From Macrobrachium rosenbergii (taxonomy: Eukaryota; Arthropoda; Malacostraca; Decapoda; Palaemonidae): a stretch of DNA of 64,000 nucleotides. Numbering within the stretch: position 1 is the stretch's first letter; every line of letters starts with the position of its first letter. The stretch is taken from positions 83,096,663-83,160,662 of the forward strand of contig NC_089795.1 in the NCBI RefSeq assembly GCF_040412425.1, given 5' to 3'. Below, piece by piece: positions 48,401-60,600 of this stretch. A model generated the notes under the pieces. The model was not told where the DNA came from and did not search any database. It worked only from the letters and a program-made list of their open reading frames with translations. The position numbers were made by a program, and so were the translations under genes.

Positions 48401-51400
48401 TTTACTAAGAACAAAACCCTGTGCCAGCTGTATGACAGTTAAGAATGCACAGGTCTGGTTAAATTACAGTATTTTTTAATAATAATAATGGTATGACTGG
48501 AAAATGGACTAAGATGATTTGGACACATGATAATGGTACTGTATATATGGGAATGTCAGAACACCAATTGGAGGGAGGGCCCATAACATCATGCTAAGAA
48601 AGGAATATATAGACTAGCACTAGATAAGGAACTCAGGCAGCAAGTGAACATGATGGAAAAGAGTGGAAAGAACTCATAATATCTTTAAACCCATACAACT
48701 AATGCACAAACAGTAAAACAGTAGCCATAATATCTCTGATACTACAAGACTTCTGTGCGAGGATCAATCCTTTATTCAAAGGTCGAAGAATGAATTGTGA
48801 CCTTGACCACTGTTCTTTTGGTCATGCAATACTGTACAGGTAACCAAACCTTGCCTTTACATATCTTCTATGCACTGAATTCCTTGAAAATCCCTGTTAA
48901 ACTATCACAAGCAAGATGGCTTGCACAGCATCAAACAATCAAATTTCCACAAATATCCCCCAAAAATTTATCCTCTGGAGGGGATCACTGTATGAATAAA
49001 TTTACCAAGTACAGTCAAAAGCCATTTTACCCAATAGCAAGAAATTTTTAACACAGAAATAGATGAAAACATTAATTTCTCTTAATTTCACCAATTATGG
49101 GTAACGATACAACAGAAGTTCTAGTTTTTATACTGGCTATTCACATAGTATACACACTTACCAATAATAACTCCAAACTGGGAGGATGAAGGTAAACATG
49201 GTAGCAAAGGTTCTTCACTGTATGTATTTTCTTCCTCCTTACTGAAAACATCTCGGCGTTTTGAATCTAAGTGATAAAAACAATGGTTAAATCAGCTTAC
49301 AAACAATTTCAGGTTGTTTTGAATGGGAAAATGCACAGAATTGATGTGAACCACCACGAAAATCCTTCACAAAACTGTATTTCTTTGGGTTAACATTTAA
49401 TGGTCAAGATTTGAATGTTATCACATGACTTTCAGACAAATATGTAGTTGGCAAGCACTTTAAACTAAACCAACAGCCATGGCTAAATTACAAACAATAT
49501 GTTTAACATTTCCTGTAAGAGTTATCACTTCTATTACACTTCTACTGCATATATGAGAGTCTAGTCCGACAAAGAAATCATTAATATACAAACCCTGATT
49601 TACAGCCTTAATATGTTTGCAATACATAACCCTTAATATGTTCATAAGGTAGCAGACCACCTAAAAAGGTTTCTGCTTAAAAGAAACCAGTGATGATGAC
49701 AGATAACATACAAAAGCTGCCCAATGGAGTGAGTACCCTCAATGTTTAGCAGTAATACATCATTTTGCTGCTACAGAATGGATCAGGATACCTTGGCTTT
49801 TGATCTACAATGAGCCACCAAGGTCATCCTAAGCCCTACAAGTGACCAACACTTGGTTAATCAGGCCAAATTGAGAAAAGGTGATCACGTGGTCCCAAGG
49901 GTGCTGGACGGCATCTTCAAAAGCAACCCAAGTGTCTGTTTAGCTGCATGGCAAAGAGATCAACCACTAATGTTCCCAAAATCTCAGCCTTTCTCCCGCA
50001 CAAGGTTGTAGAGATCACTCCATCCCTTTGACGTGACCATCGCAACTGGGCTGGTCTGCCATGACATTCCTCCCACCTGGAACAGAATTTGGATATAATG
50101 GTCCCAAGTGCACTGCATAAGTCCATGATAACTGTACTCTCTAAAGAAGTCTGGACTGTTGGGAAGTCATTAGTATGTTCGTGAACATCTGGAATTAGGC
50201 TCGTCCGCAGGAGAACAGATATGACAGAGCTCTCCAATGACATGGATGAGGAAGAGGAAGTATGTTTACACTTTTTTCTCCTGCTAAGCCTCTTGGTTTC
50301 TTATCACAAAAAAAGGAAAAAGTCAAGGTGGGTTTCTGCAAAAATCCTAAAGTAGAAGTGACTGGATGAGTTTCTCCAACAGGAAACAGAACAGCTATTG
50401 GAGGGTCAGCATGAATACGAACAGGAGACCCTTAGCCAAAGCTAAATGGTCCACAGGGGCAGCAAGGACAGATCTCTCAGAAATACCCAGAGATAGCTAC
50501 ATAGCCTTCAGGTACTCCACACTCTGAAGTAAACTTTGAGGTACAGCAGAAGCAGGAGGAAGGTGAAGATGCAAGCTCAGGAAATACCCTTAGGGGTAGT
50601 AGCTGCATCCACATTGTCCAATCATGCTTGGATAACGTATGTCAGAAATCTGCTACCACACACAAAGCACGCACATCTTTCCCACTATGAGCAAAGAGTA
50701 CATGCTGGGATTCCTCCAGGTGCATGATGCCAATGAACAAAGAAGACTGGAAAGTAGATGGAAGGGAATATGCATAGGGGTGGAATAAAAGGGGTTGCAG
50801 CCATGGGCAAGAGGGGCAGTGCAAATAACCTGAAGAAATGCTTAAGGTGCACAGCGTGAGGTGCACTGATGACAATAACCCCCCACGGGGTGGTGAGGTC
50901 AGGACATGGCATTCTATTAGAGGATAGGTTTTTTTTTTTGTCAGTGGAACCTGTGTCCGTCACTCCCAACTGGCTCCAAACCTTTTTACTATCAATTTCC
51001 TTTTCAGCACTGAATGACCTCATATGTCCCAGCACTTGGCCTTTAGCCTAAATTTTATATTCCTCCTGACCTAACCACAAAATGCGAAAAGGGTTGAACC
51101 TTGTTAAACCTACGCTGGTATCTACCGATGTACGTAATTTAATGCAGACAACTTACATTACATGGCTAGATCAGACAGCATGAGGTTAACCTAGATGGAG
51201 GCCTACCGTAGCTGTTACCAAAGGTGAATGTTGTATTATGCTATATAACCATTTGTTATTATGAGAATATCCTAGCAACCCTTTGTTCCTAAAGAATATG
51301 AGCCATTATGTTTTAGCTTACTTTATGTTATTACTAATGCCAACTGTCATTGAATTTTGGTAACCTAACAAAGTAGTTTATTGGCAGTTGAAAAGAGAAG

Positions 51401-52580
51401 AATGTGACTCACCAGTTGGGCATTACTTTTCTTTGAATAGTGTCCTGTGCAGATTTTGACACTTGGAAGGTATTTAAAGGTAAGAATGTGAAATAGCTTT
51501 ACAGTTAGAATGAGTATAATGTATAGGGTGAGACCAAGGCCAAACACTGGGAGAAAGAGTTATTCAGCGCTGCAATGAAACTGACAGTAAAAAGGTTTGA
51601 AAGGTGTAACAGAAGGAAAACCTTGCAGTTGCACAATGAAACAACTGTTAGGAGAGGGTGGAAAGTAAGATGGGAGAAAGAGAACTTGAACAGCGGTATA
51701 ATAAAGGAATGAAAGGGGTTGCAGTTAGGAGCGGAAGGAACACTGGAAGTGTTACAGTATACAGTGGGAACGTTTTACATCATCCTTCAATGTGGACCCT
51801 CATCAATATTCTTTTTGCAAAGGACAGGTGTGCAGAGTTGAATTGCTCAATGAAGAGTATGCTGGCTGGTCACCTTCATAGTGGAAGAGGTATAGCAGGA
51901 AGTGGAGAAAGGCTAAAAGTTACTATTGCAGTGTGGGGTCTGTGGAGAGTTGGGGGAAACCTGGCTGACGTTCACCCGAGCACCTTAAAGGTGGTGGAGA
52001 GCTGAAACCAAGCAACTTTAACAGGAACACAACACCTCTTACATTTGAGTTCCTTATTGCCTCAATTCTTGTTGAGATCCCCTACCCCTTCACTTCTCTG
52101 GTTTAGGCTACTTTCCAGTCTTCCTAGACTGCCAGGTCCGGATCTAACCAGACCAGACCTTCCTAATCTCACTTGGGACGCCGTGCCCTGACCTGGCCTG
52201 GGGGGGGGGGGTTTCGCCCTCCTGGGCCCCTAAAAGTAACACTAAACAACGGACACAATTGGCTTAGCTTCCGTTCGGAGGTAGTTCCGTCGTTCTGTAA
52301 ACTACCCCTCATTTACAATATAAATATAATTTACAATAAAACTGACGTTGTTTAATTATGCTAACTTAGAAACGTCATAAACTAGCCTAGGCTAGATTTG
52401 GCATAGGTTTGCACCTACCGAGGGTTTTTCGGCGTTATCACCATGATGCTGTTGTTTGGGATCGGTTTCCAAAGGTGTCGTCCACCCAATTTGCTGTGTG
52501 AAATTACTGATAATATCATTAGCATTGTTGATGTAGTTTTGTAGGTTAGCAAGGTATTGCTCCTTTGAAAAGTTCGACAT
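35348..52580 (-). CDS. SNRNP48: U11/U12 snRNP 48 kDa protein, six exons found
   Basis: The exons are 52580-52419, 49266-49162, 47882-47838, 38856-38717, 38398-38261 and 35920-35348. All have GT-AG introns, and phases agree except that one exon of length 3n+1 is missing between the first two. The protein is part of the minor spliceosome's U11/U12 di-snRNP, where the human protein contacts the U12-type 5' splice site. The N-terminus (YLANLQNYI...QQIGWTTPLE) matches LQEELNEFV...SLGWDLDSL. SKEEE...SSQFGVII matches TKEEE...DSQFQII. FSKEERLALYEY matches QADRLALYDF. AMRDFKRRRQAYRTK...TREIIHNMM matches EVRDYKRRRQSYRAK...VIRDVINVHM. The tail is Ser/Lys-rich and longer than in human (387 residues visible; human protein about 339). 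The CHHC finger near human residues 55-85 was not found. Confidence 0.9.
35921..38260. other. SNRNP48 last intron
   Basis: It contains a (CT)n microsatellite at 36421-36475 and a duplicated block of about 30 bases at 36304-36363 (ATAACCATAATCACAAAGGA twice). No other gene was seen. Confidence 0.6.
36421..36475. repeat. (CT)n microsatellite
   Basis: About 27 CT units are uninterrupted. On the transcribed strand they are GA. Confidence 0.95.
38261..38398 (-). CDS. SNRNP48: SNRNP48 exon with KRRRQAYR motif
   Basis: The acceptor is TTTATTTACAG and the donor GTAAAA. There are 46 whole codons with LELKKAMRDFKRRRQAYR, matching LEILAEVRDYKRRRQSYR of human SNRNP48. Confidence 0.95.
38717..38856 (-). 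CDS. SNRNP48: SNRNP48 exon with RLALYEY motif
   Basis: The acceptor is GTCTAAAAG and the donor GTTAGT. FSKEERLALYEYTLKHA is the clearest match to the human QADRLALYDFVVEE. It ends on a codon boundary after LLSP. Confidence 0.92.
38857..45530. other. Long SNRNP48 intron, mostly featureless
   Basis: Apart from the tandem repeat at 40591-40820 and a 21-base duplication (AGTTTCTTCCAAAATAATA) near 42300-42340, it is AT-rich. It is dotted with ACAGTA and TACAGTA words. No exon was recognised. Confidence 0.5.
40591..40820. repeat. Three tandem copies of a 74-81 base unit
   Basis: Each unit carries AACCAAGAAACAG (or a variant), GCCTGCCCTCCCTCC and TCTACCCTTGCACCACTAAA. Starts are near 40592, 40666 and 40747, within the long SNRNP48 intron. 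Confidence 0.85.
45540..46410 (-). pseudogene. Decayed protein-coding relic, possibly retroelement gag
   Basis: Three successive - strand frames abut with small gaps: 46407-46174 (CSFCADCLENLWKEYNRRKR ... LLLRFRQSMLGKDLYLHIDL), 46164-45979 (VWIKGYFGVERHHKLKNVVL ... DMPFTLGNLDILSDVRD) and 45961-45752. The text is protein-like and continues across frame changes, as in a once-coding sequence. I do not recognise the family. A gag-like polyprotein is a guess. Confidence 0.35.
47838..47882 (-). CDS. SNRNP48: SNRNP48 45-base exon
   Basis: The acceptor is CTTCTTCCAG and the donor GTAAGT. It encodes AEKQREILKPFWKQ between split codons. Phases match both neighbours exactly, which supports a piece this small. 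Confidence 0.75.
49162..49266 (-). CDS. SNRNP48: SNRNP48 exon after the expected zinc finger
   Basis: The acceptor is ATCACTTAG and the donor GTAAGT. It encodes SKRRDVFSKEEENTY and then SSSQFGVII, matching the human segment just after the CHHC finger. It needs one base from an upstream exon. Confidence 0.85.
49870..50243 (-). pseudogene. Retroelement relic with RNase H-type VDLFA motif
   Basis: The - strand frame ends in LGTLVVDLFAMQLNRHLGCF, following the VDLFATR.N..LP.F pattern of DIRS- and Gypsy-type polyproteins. The upstream part is degraded. Confidence 0.45.
50740..51060. mobile_element. Composite of two dispersed-repeat pieces in opposite orientation
   Basis: Bases 50740-50895 are the 3' part of the repeat on the + strand (GGGGTTGCAGCCATGGGC to TGAGGTGCACTGATGACA). 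Bases 50985-51060 are its 5' head on the - strand (CAGCACTGAATGACCTCAT). Confidence 0.75.
51511..51735 (+). mobile_element. Dispersed SINE-like repeat, copy 8
   Basis: Head AGGCCAAACACTGGG and body GAAAACCTTGCAGTTGCACA and GGGGTTGCAGTTAGGAGCGG are kept. The tail is lost. The copy number follows window order, with the composite at 50740 counted as copy 7. Confidence 0.78.
52419..52580 (-). CDS. SNRNP48: SNRNP48 exon 1
   Basis: ATG is at 52580 on the - strand, with 54 whole codons ending in AEKPS. The donor is GTAGGT. The start matches the human N-terminus in its QEELNEFV and LGWDL positions. A second GT four bases further on (GTGCAA) would let the exon join the next found exon directly in frame. 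Confidence 0.85.
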
Positions 52581-53559
52581 TGCTAAGAAATTATCGTATT
52601 GAGTGATAATGGTAGTAGCAGTAGTAATGTGTCACTAAGGGACGATTGACTTGCATCGGCACCTCCTTACCATCTTAGTCTTAGTTTCCTAGTTCTGAGT
52701 TTTTTTTTTTTTCTTCCATATTCCGTGTCGTATGTGTTTCTTCTCTTTTCTTTTTCTGGTAAAGAGTAATTGCTGTTAGCATAAACTCTATCTTCTCTCA
52801 TTTCTGTTTCCCTTTCCCGGTAGACTTATGCAAGACTAATACTGTTGTCCCCTTCCATCCAGTTTTTTTTTTTTTTTTACTGTGCATTTCTCTTCCTTTC
52901 TTATTTATTTCCTCTTCCTTCATCCTCCCGAGTGTACTTTCGTCTCTTTTCATCTCTTCCATATGATTTCTATATACCTTTATCCATTTATCGCTCCCAT
53001 CCTCTTTCATTTCCTCTACTCTTCCTGAGCAGTTCTCTACCAATATGATTCTCGATTTCCTGTCTAATACCTTTTTCTACCATTGACGCTACTGGGGCAT
53101 TTCTAGGCGCTCGTATCATTTTCCTTGTTACACCGGTTTCTATCTTATGTAGCTTTTTTATCTTTGTAGCACTGATGTTCGTATAGAATATGGTAGAGAT
53201 ACTTATCCAGTAAGTATTTTTATATCGGCAATTTATTGCAGCTTTTTCTGTTATTTCCCCTTTTTTGTGTTTTTAACATATTCCTCTCATTATTTATCAT
53301 TATTCCTGGGTGTTTAATACTTTCTGTTATCTTCGTGTTATCCACCTCTCCAAATCATGCTTAGTACTCTGCACTATAATACCGCTTATACCTTTATTTG
53401 CAGTCAAGTCATAACTCCTACACACCTCTGTTGCTTTCTTGTGTTTATTTATTTTTACGAAAGATAGGAAACTTTTATCACAACTTCTTCACCGAATCTC
53501 TCTTTCCTCCATGTCTTTTATAATTTCATATGTATTCATCTTTATATATACTGTATATA

Positions 53560-53901
<342 letters not shown>

Positions 53902-54204
53902 TCTGCAGCATTCTCTGTTCAGTAGGTATGTTCATACTGTTTTATGAGAAATTATCTATTCCCCTTCTCTCTTAAGACCTGTTACCAACGCATGTGTCTT
54001 GCCAATGTATTTAATGTGCATCTCTACTTTAAATTTTATTGTTCCCAGTTCCTGGTTACTAATCATCACTCCACGAAACAAGTTGGTCAGCACGCTGTCT
54101 CTTTTCAGGTAGGTGAAAATCTTCTCTGCTTTTGCGTTTTGAATCTGTGTTAACTGTAATCTACTGACTTTCTTTAACACTGTACTGCATCATTAACGAC
54201 AGGA

Positions 54205-54243
54205 AAGTGCCCCCAGTGCTTGGCTTGATAGCCTAAATTGTTT
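54205..54243 (-). mobile_element. Fragment of the dispersed repeat head
   Basis: CCCAGTGCTTGGCTTGATAG and GCCTAAATT are the reverse complement of the repeat's first 35-40 bases. Confidence 0.5.
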
Positions 54244-55299
54244 GCTTAAATAAAATCAGATCAGTGATCAACAGTAGCAGGTTGTTGTGGTCTTGTAAAT
54301 GTTCTCTTCACTTTCATGACTTATCAAATGCATTCCCCCAGCCCTACGGTATACTCGAATTTCTTGGCATATCCGTTATTATATCTAGATTTTTTTTATT
54401 TTCTTTAATCTTGTGCATAATGATAATATTAAATGCCCATGTCCTTCTTCTTCTTCTTGGCAGAGGACGGAAACTTCACCCATATAATTTACACTAAGGT
54501 TTAATTTTATATAAAGTTATTCAATCCATTTTTCAGGTCAGGGCGGCTTCATTCGTGTTCGCTTCTTTGATAAAGGGCTGCGGGCCATTTCCTTCTATTA
54601 ATATAACTTTCTTCATTACTCCATTCTTTTTTATTTTCTCTAGATTTCCCATAATTCCACTTATTTCCTTGTATAGTGCTTTCTTCGCAATTTCTTATAT
54701 ATTTCATCAATTTCTTACCCATTTCTGTTATCATTATTAAAAACTTCATCCATGTTTTTAATCCAACACTTTCCGTAAGAGTTACGAACTTGGTTCTCAG
54801 TTATCTTCCCGATTAACCTCTTTAGGGTTTATAATGTTATGAAATATGTATTCTACAGCACATTGGCTTTATTACTGTTTCTGGCATTAAGCGTCAGTAT
54901 CTGGCTGTTGATAGATACTTCCAATAATTTTGCATTAAATGTCATCTATCCCGCTTGTGTCTTTTTGCTCCACTTTTCAGAGTTAATTCCTACTCCTTAT
55001 GTTTTAGCAATTCCGTATATCTTGTATCATATATTCTTCCTTTTGGTTTCTCTTAATTCTTTGCTTCTAGGTACTGTACCGTTCTCCCAGATACTTGTAC
55101 TCATTTCCTTTACTTACGTTGCCATTCTTTACACATGATTTAATCCGTTCATCTTTCTCTTCTTCCCCTGTTTATTGCTAGTATTCCTAATGTTTCTGGT
55201 TTGGTGCTGACAGTGAATTTTTTCAGGACTTTCAATTTCTGGCAGTTACACTTACATTACCTACTGATAGACTGAACTTTATTCCATAGGAGCGTGGAT

Positions 55300-57000
55300 G
55301 TCGGATTCCTTTGTGATCATAGGCATCAACCCTGTTACCTGTCCAAGAAGTCTCTCTGGGGTCACTGGCTGGACTTCTCAAACAATACCTCGACACCACC
55401 ATCACCTAGAGTTGCCTACAACTCACCATCATAACCTTTTTATTTTCATCTGTTCGTAATTATATTTAGGTGAAACTTTGTAAAAAAATTTTTACTAAGA
55501 ACTTCATTACTGAACGGAGGCTCTTGCCTGGTTTTTAGCTATGAGTTGGGCCTGCTTCATAAAATCAGGATTGCTTAGTATATGTAATTAGTCTGCAGGC
55601 TCTTCACTTACACATCGTTTTACAGCTGTAAAAAACTTAGTCGTATTACACCTGAATATGAAATTATTCAAAATTAAGTTAAATGCTACAGTAAAATTAT
55701 GAAAGTTAATTATACGTTAAAATGAAATGCTTAATTTATAAGTATAAATTCTGAGGCATAATTTTTACCGAATTCTAGAGATTACTGACCTGGGTACCTA
55801 AGTATGGATACGTGTTGTTGCAAGAATTTGTCGTGCCTCGCAGAGATGGCTGTGTACGTCTGTTGAGGTAATGGTCACAGGACAGTTCCTAGACCGTGGT
55901 TGAGAGTTTGCTTATTGTTTAGCGGGAAATTACTTAAACTGGATAAAACTCCCTTTGAGTCTCAACTGACCTGGAGTTCATGGGGGTTCGTTATGTAGAC
56001 CCTCAGTAGTGAACCATTTTCCATCCCAAAAAGCGGGCCCCCCAACTTTTTAAAGGTAATTTGCATGTGAATTGTGTGACCATACCAAAATTTATTTCTA
56101 AAAGGTATAGGAAAGTTAAAGAATATTTTTTCGTAAATTACGATAGACGATTAGACTAAATTCGTCACTGCTTTGCGTCTGTTATCTATATGAAATTAAC
56201 ATCTTATGCTAAAAGAAAGATGACTGTAATTTATTTTGAACTGAGAGGCTTAAATTTCTTCTTCGTCCCCCCTCCCCTTCCCCACACACACACACATACC
56301 TTTGTGAATAATAATTTCTTATTTTTTCATCCTTATACTATATGCATTTGGCGGAGGTAACAGGGCAAATTAAAATAATGCCAAATGAAACACTTTTCAT
56401 TAGCATGAGATATTTTTCTTCCACGTTTGGTTTCAACGGCTAGCAAGCATTGATCTTTGCAACGTACATTTTATGCTTGAATATTTTCATGCGCAGTTTC
56501 AACTGAAATTATAAATACCAGTATTTTCCGCATTTTAAGATATTTTACACCACTATTCTTAAAAGATTTTCAGTCTTCCCATTATTCAGAAGACTAACGA
56601 ATTTCTCTTCAGTTCGTCTAGAAACTAGATTGAGCTACCATATGCTAGCACAGGATATGAATTTCCCTCGACTTATGTTCTTACCAAATATCATTTGGCA
56701 TGATAGTTTTAAAGATTAACATTAATACAATTGATGTTATTTATTGGTTTTTATATTACCATGAAAGTCCCCAATGTATTTCTTCTTTTTACCAAATCTT
56801 GAAAGTAAACTTGGAAGCTCGTTTACCTATGTAGGGAAAGGTCCTTTGGCTTCCCAGTCATGAAGATTGTTTTATCTTTTGTTTACAAATGAAGATAATT
56901 TATTCTACCTTGGAGTATAAGATATTTGTACTTTTCTGGATTCTCAACAAGTGACGCAAGTTTGTACCCGTATTCTATCTCTGGCAGCAGCACCTGTATA
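55300..57000. other. Stretch with no recognised gene
   Basis: The sequence is AT-rich with a short (CA)n run near 56282. No coding resemblance was seen on either strand. Confidence 0.45.
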
Positions 57001-57027
57001 GATGAGGTAATAAGTCTTTTAGTAAGT

Positions 57028-57029
<2 letters not shown>

Positions 57030-57115
<86 letters not shown>

Positions 57116-57133
57116 GTGTGTGTGTGTGTGTGT
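57030..57133. repeat. (TA)n/(TG)n microsatellite
   Basis: About 80 bases of TA dinucleotide are followed by about ten TG units. Confidence 0.95.
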
Positions 57134-57689
57134 GTAAATTTAACGACCACACAGCCTTCTTAAAAAGAGCAATCAGTGAAAGTAGGAACCACGGCTAAAT
57201 GCTAAGCTCAACGTTTGCTAGGGCCATTCGTAGGCTGTCCTCCACCCACCAGTAAATGGGTATCTGTATCTGTTAATGTCGAGAAGTGGCGTGGGTCTCG
57301 CTTTCTCATCCCTAAAAACATGAGAAGTCGTAAGGCTGTACCCAAGGTCTGCACCCACCTGGCGCCTCTCGCTCCTAACAAGATAAGGCATGTGAATAAA
57401 TAGACGTACATATTCTGTTAGACCGTTTCTCCTCGCAAGTAAAAAATATTAGTTAGGTGTTCGATATGTTATCATATTCGCATTTATAGTCTTAGATACT
57501 GTTTTTGACGCGCACATAAAATTGTGAACATTGTCATCTACGTAAAGAGTCCCCTAATTCTGCGTAGTGGATTTGAAATCGCGACAATATTCTTCGAAGT
57601 TGGCAAGAGTCAGAAATGTCACTTCTTCATTAGTGGCGCAGAAGCTGCTGAAATTTGCGTTCAGTCTTGTCTTGTTATCGAGGGTGAAA

Positions 57690-57841
57690 ATGGGTTTCAT
57701 CGAACAGCTTATCATTCTGGTGATATGTGCGGGAACGTTGACAGCAGCCACTTGTACTATCAACCAGTCTGTGAAAAATGAAACCGAACGAGCGAGACAG
57801 CAGCAGCTCCTCCAGACTCTTGACCCCATAGTCTGGAAAAA
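57690..57841 (+). CDS. First coding exon of an unidentified secreted or membrane protein
   Basis: ATG at 57690 opens MGFIEQLIILVICAGTLTAA, a typical signal peptide with probable cleavage after TAA or ATC. About 30 polar residues with one Cys and two N-glycosylation sequons (NQS, NET) follow. The exon ends two bases into a codon at a strong donor, GTAAGT. The frame is open upstream but has no other ATG. Its following exons were not identified in the remaining 6 kb, so they are either short or beyond the window. No family is recognised. Confidence 0.55.
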
Positions 57842-60600
57842 GTAAGTGCTTGGGTGTATTCGGAGAAGCTCTGGGTTCTCTTGCTATTTTTCCTTTGTCA
57901 TTGTTTCTTTAACCCAGAGTCTTAGGCTGTATAAGCTGCTTCTGTTCAGGCTCTGTTCCTGTGCAGGTAGCCTATAGCCTACCCGTTAAGCTCAGTAATA
58001 GGCAAGGTTAGACATTTTCGAATCTAGGATTTTTCTCTGAGGCTCAGGCCTACATGTAACCTAGGTAAAACAGAAAGGTAATTCTAAGTATTAGCGCTGC
58101 GCCTGTTTTTACCTTGGAAACTGGTTTTTTTCTACACTTTTATGGCTTTTGATACTGGAGGTGCATTTGTTTGTTGTCGGCCAAATGGAATGTCCCTTAA
58201 CGTGTTTAGTACTGGCCTGGGGGAGGGGGGCAGTACCCATACATTAACAAGTTATTGCACTTGCCGGACAGGATATGAACCGTTCCAAACAGACGTACTT
58301 GTGCTCTGTCTTGTGAAGATTGCGTATGGAAACCCCTTGTTGGATGGACTTCAGGGTCTAATTACAGGTTAATTACATTCGTGCGACAAAAATTGTAGGT
58401 AAATCCTTAATTAGCAACCAAAAAACTGTAGAAAAAGTTAAGTTAGAAGGTAATCGCTGCCGTTATTTTTTGGCGATCGACTGTAATTGACATGTAATTA
58501 ACCTCAGGACTGATATGTTATTGTTTGCTGGCCATCCTGGAATGCTATCATGCATGCACAGTGTCATAGGGGAAATTTTGGTAAAAAGTGGAGTTTCCTT
58601 CAATGGGGAGGGAGGGTCTGTGGGTGGAGCCCCCTGGCCAAGTAACACAGCCTACTAGGTTAGGTTAGGATATGTTAGATTAGTGTAGTTCCTTTTATAA
58701 TAGGTTTCCTTAGCTAATTCCTTCTTGAACATATGGCTCCTAATGACTTGCGTGTGTGCGGAACCATCCTATAAACAACAACATGAAAGGCCGGTCTTTC
58801 TCCCAACGATTTCTTCCACCCAAAACCCTGCACTCCCAAACAGACCCTAACCAAGGTAATAGTCTGTGCAGAGCTGTCCTATAGTTTTGCCAAGATGTTA
58901 ACTAAAGGAGGTAAATATTCAGGTCAGTGACTGGCGGGAACCAGGGATGCATGTAAAAACATAAACAAATGATGGCAAATATCACAAGCATGAATAAAAA
59001 TATAAAGAAAAAATGGTAAATATCTCAGTCAGGGACTGGCAGGAATCAGACTGCAGTAATAGTCTTCAGTTTTACTGGTTTCTCGCATCTTTGTCTGGCT
59101 GATAATGGCGATTAACGCAAGAATTTGGTGGTAACAAAATTCATGGTTAATTGTTAATCATGTGGAGTAGATAGAAGCATTTTCACTCAGTTTTACAATT
59201 TGCAGACACCTTTATGCTACATGAAGGAAGTGTTTTAATGATGTATTATCTAAATAAGATTTTGAAGATTCATATGGAGGAACAAAGAGTTCAGGCAGTG
59301 AAAACAGATCCAACCATGACTGTACAAAATTATGGAAGAAATAGACCATAAGTTAATTTGATTCACTTTGAAAATAAACTTTTTTATTTTTCATTATGTA
59401 TATTTCCCTTTCTTATAGCCCAACATATCCTTCAGCTGTATTTTATGATCAAATTGATAAATAAATAGCTTAATTGTGCTAAGACTTTGAATTTTTTACT
59501 TCCTGATAGCAGGGGGAGGCGTCATCAGTCTGCTTGTGAGAAGACGTGTTATTTGTGAATTTTTAAGGTACTTTTTCTCATTAAAAGCTATCATTATTTT
59601 ATTGTAACAATCGTAATTGTAATGATCACTACCCTGTATATGTATTTTATTAAGTTTGTTAGGGGGGGGGTTGGTAACTACAAAATGACAGGTGTCGAGC
59701 AACTGAAAAACAAGAATCGCAACATACTGTAGACACTTGAATATTAGTAAATGATTACCAGACTAGTGATGAGAAAAAATACACTGTTTGTCCAGTGAAT
59801 TTCAAGGTAAGTACCTGCAGATTTTTATTTTTACCACAAAATTTTAGGGTTGACCACAGATCAAAATATAAATAAATTGTAAGAAAATTCAACACAAGGC
59901 ATTTGGTCCAACTTTGCATGCAACCACAGGGGAGCATTTTCAGTGGTGAGGTACTCAGCTGCAAGTCTCCACTTTGTGTATTATAAGCTTTTGAGCCCTG
60001 ATGATTTTCAGTGGATGCTGACTATTCTCAGTCTAGGCCTATTGTTTACCCTAAAACTTTTTGAGGACTTTGCTAGGGAAAATTCAAATTATTGTGCATG
60101 GGGGAGGAAGGTGAGTCCCTTGATCTAGTAGACTATGACGCAGTAAATTTAGGTAAAGTAAGATTTGGCATAAGCATGTTAGTCTTGTATAGCCTATGAT
60201 ATTAATTTCTTGCTAAATACACAAACTGTATAGCCTTTCAACTGTGTACCTTGTGGTTTGTTCTTTTTAACCATTAGGAGATGGTTGAGGCAAAAAGGTT
60301 TTTGATTTTCATAGTTTTCTCTGACTCTTCCTCTAATGGTTTGTTGCTTGTTTATTTACCAGGAGTCTAGCTATCTCTCCAGCTGCAGCTTCTCTTTTTT
60401 TCTTTGGTCTCTCATCTCCTACTTTACAATTCAGTATGTTCTTAAGGTATAAGAAGTGTACTTCTGAGACTTACCCATCTATCATAACACTGTTCTCCAC
60501 TTCCCCCCTCAATTGTTCTTGTAATACACTTTGGTCATAGAAAAATCTCGTACTCCATGTTTATTTTGAAATCCTGAGCATTTTTTTTGAATGGGTGAAT
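57842..60600. other. Probable first intron of the signal-peptide gene
   Basis: It contains a repeat piece near 58180-58225 that shares GTGTTTAGTACT with 15465-15602. No exon with the right phase could be supported. Confidence 0.35.

Noticed and set aside
51365..51547. Cys/His-containing - strand stretch (SVKICTGHYSKK...) followed by a GTGAGT donor, considered as the missing SNRNP48 finger
   Set aside because: Spacing of Cys and His does not fit C-x5-H-x9-H-x3-C, and the phase-compatible reading has a stop.
54839..55138. 99-codon + strand hydrophobic frame
   Set aside because: It is antisense to the decayed LINE and its hydrophobicity reflects the AT-rich complement.
57205..57411. Overlapping frames on both strands around WVSVSVNVEKWRGSRF
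   Set aside because: Possibly a repeat-derived fragment, but no family could be named and no splice sites support an exon.
58660..58680. TTAGG-like words (AGGTTAGGTTAGG), also near 30060
   Set aside because: Only two or three units each; too short to call interstitial telomeric repeats.
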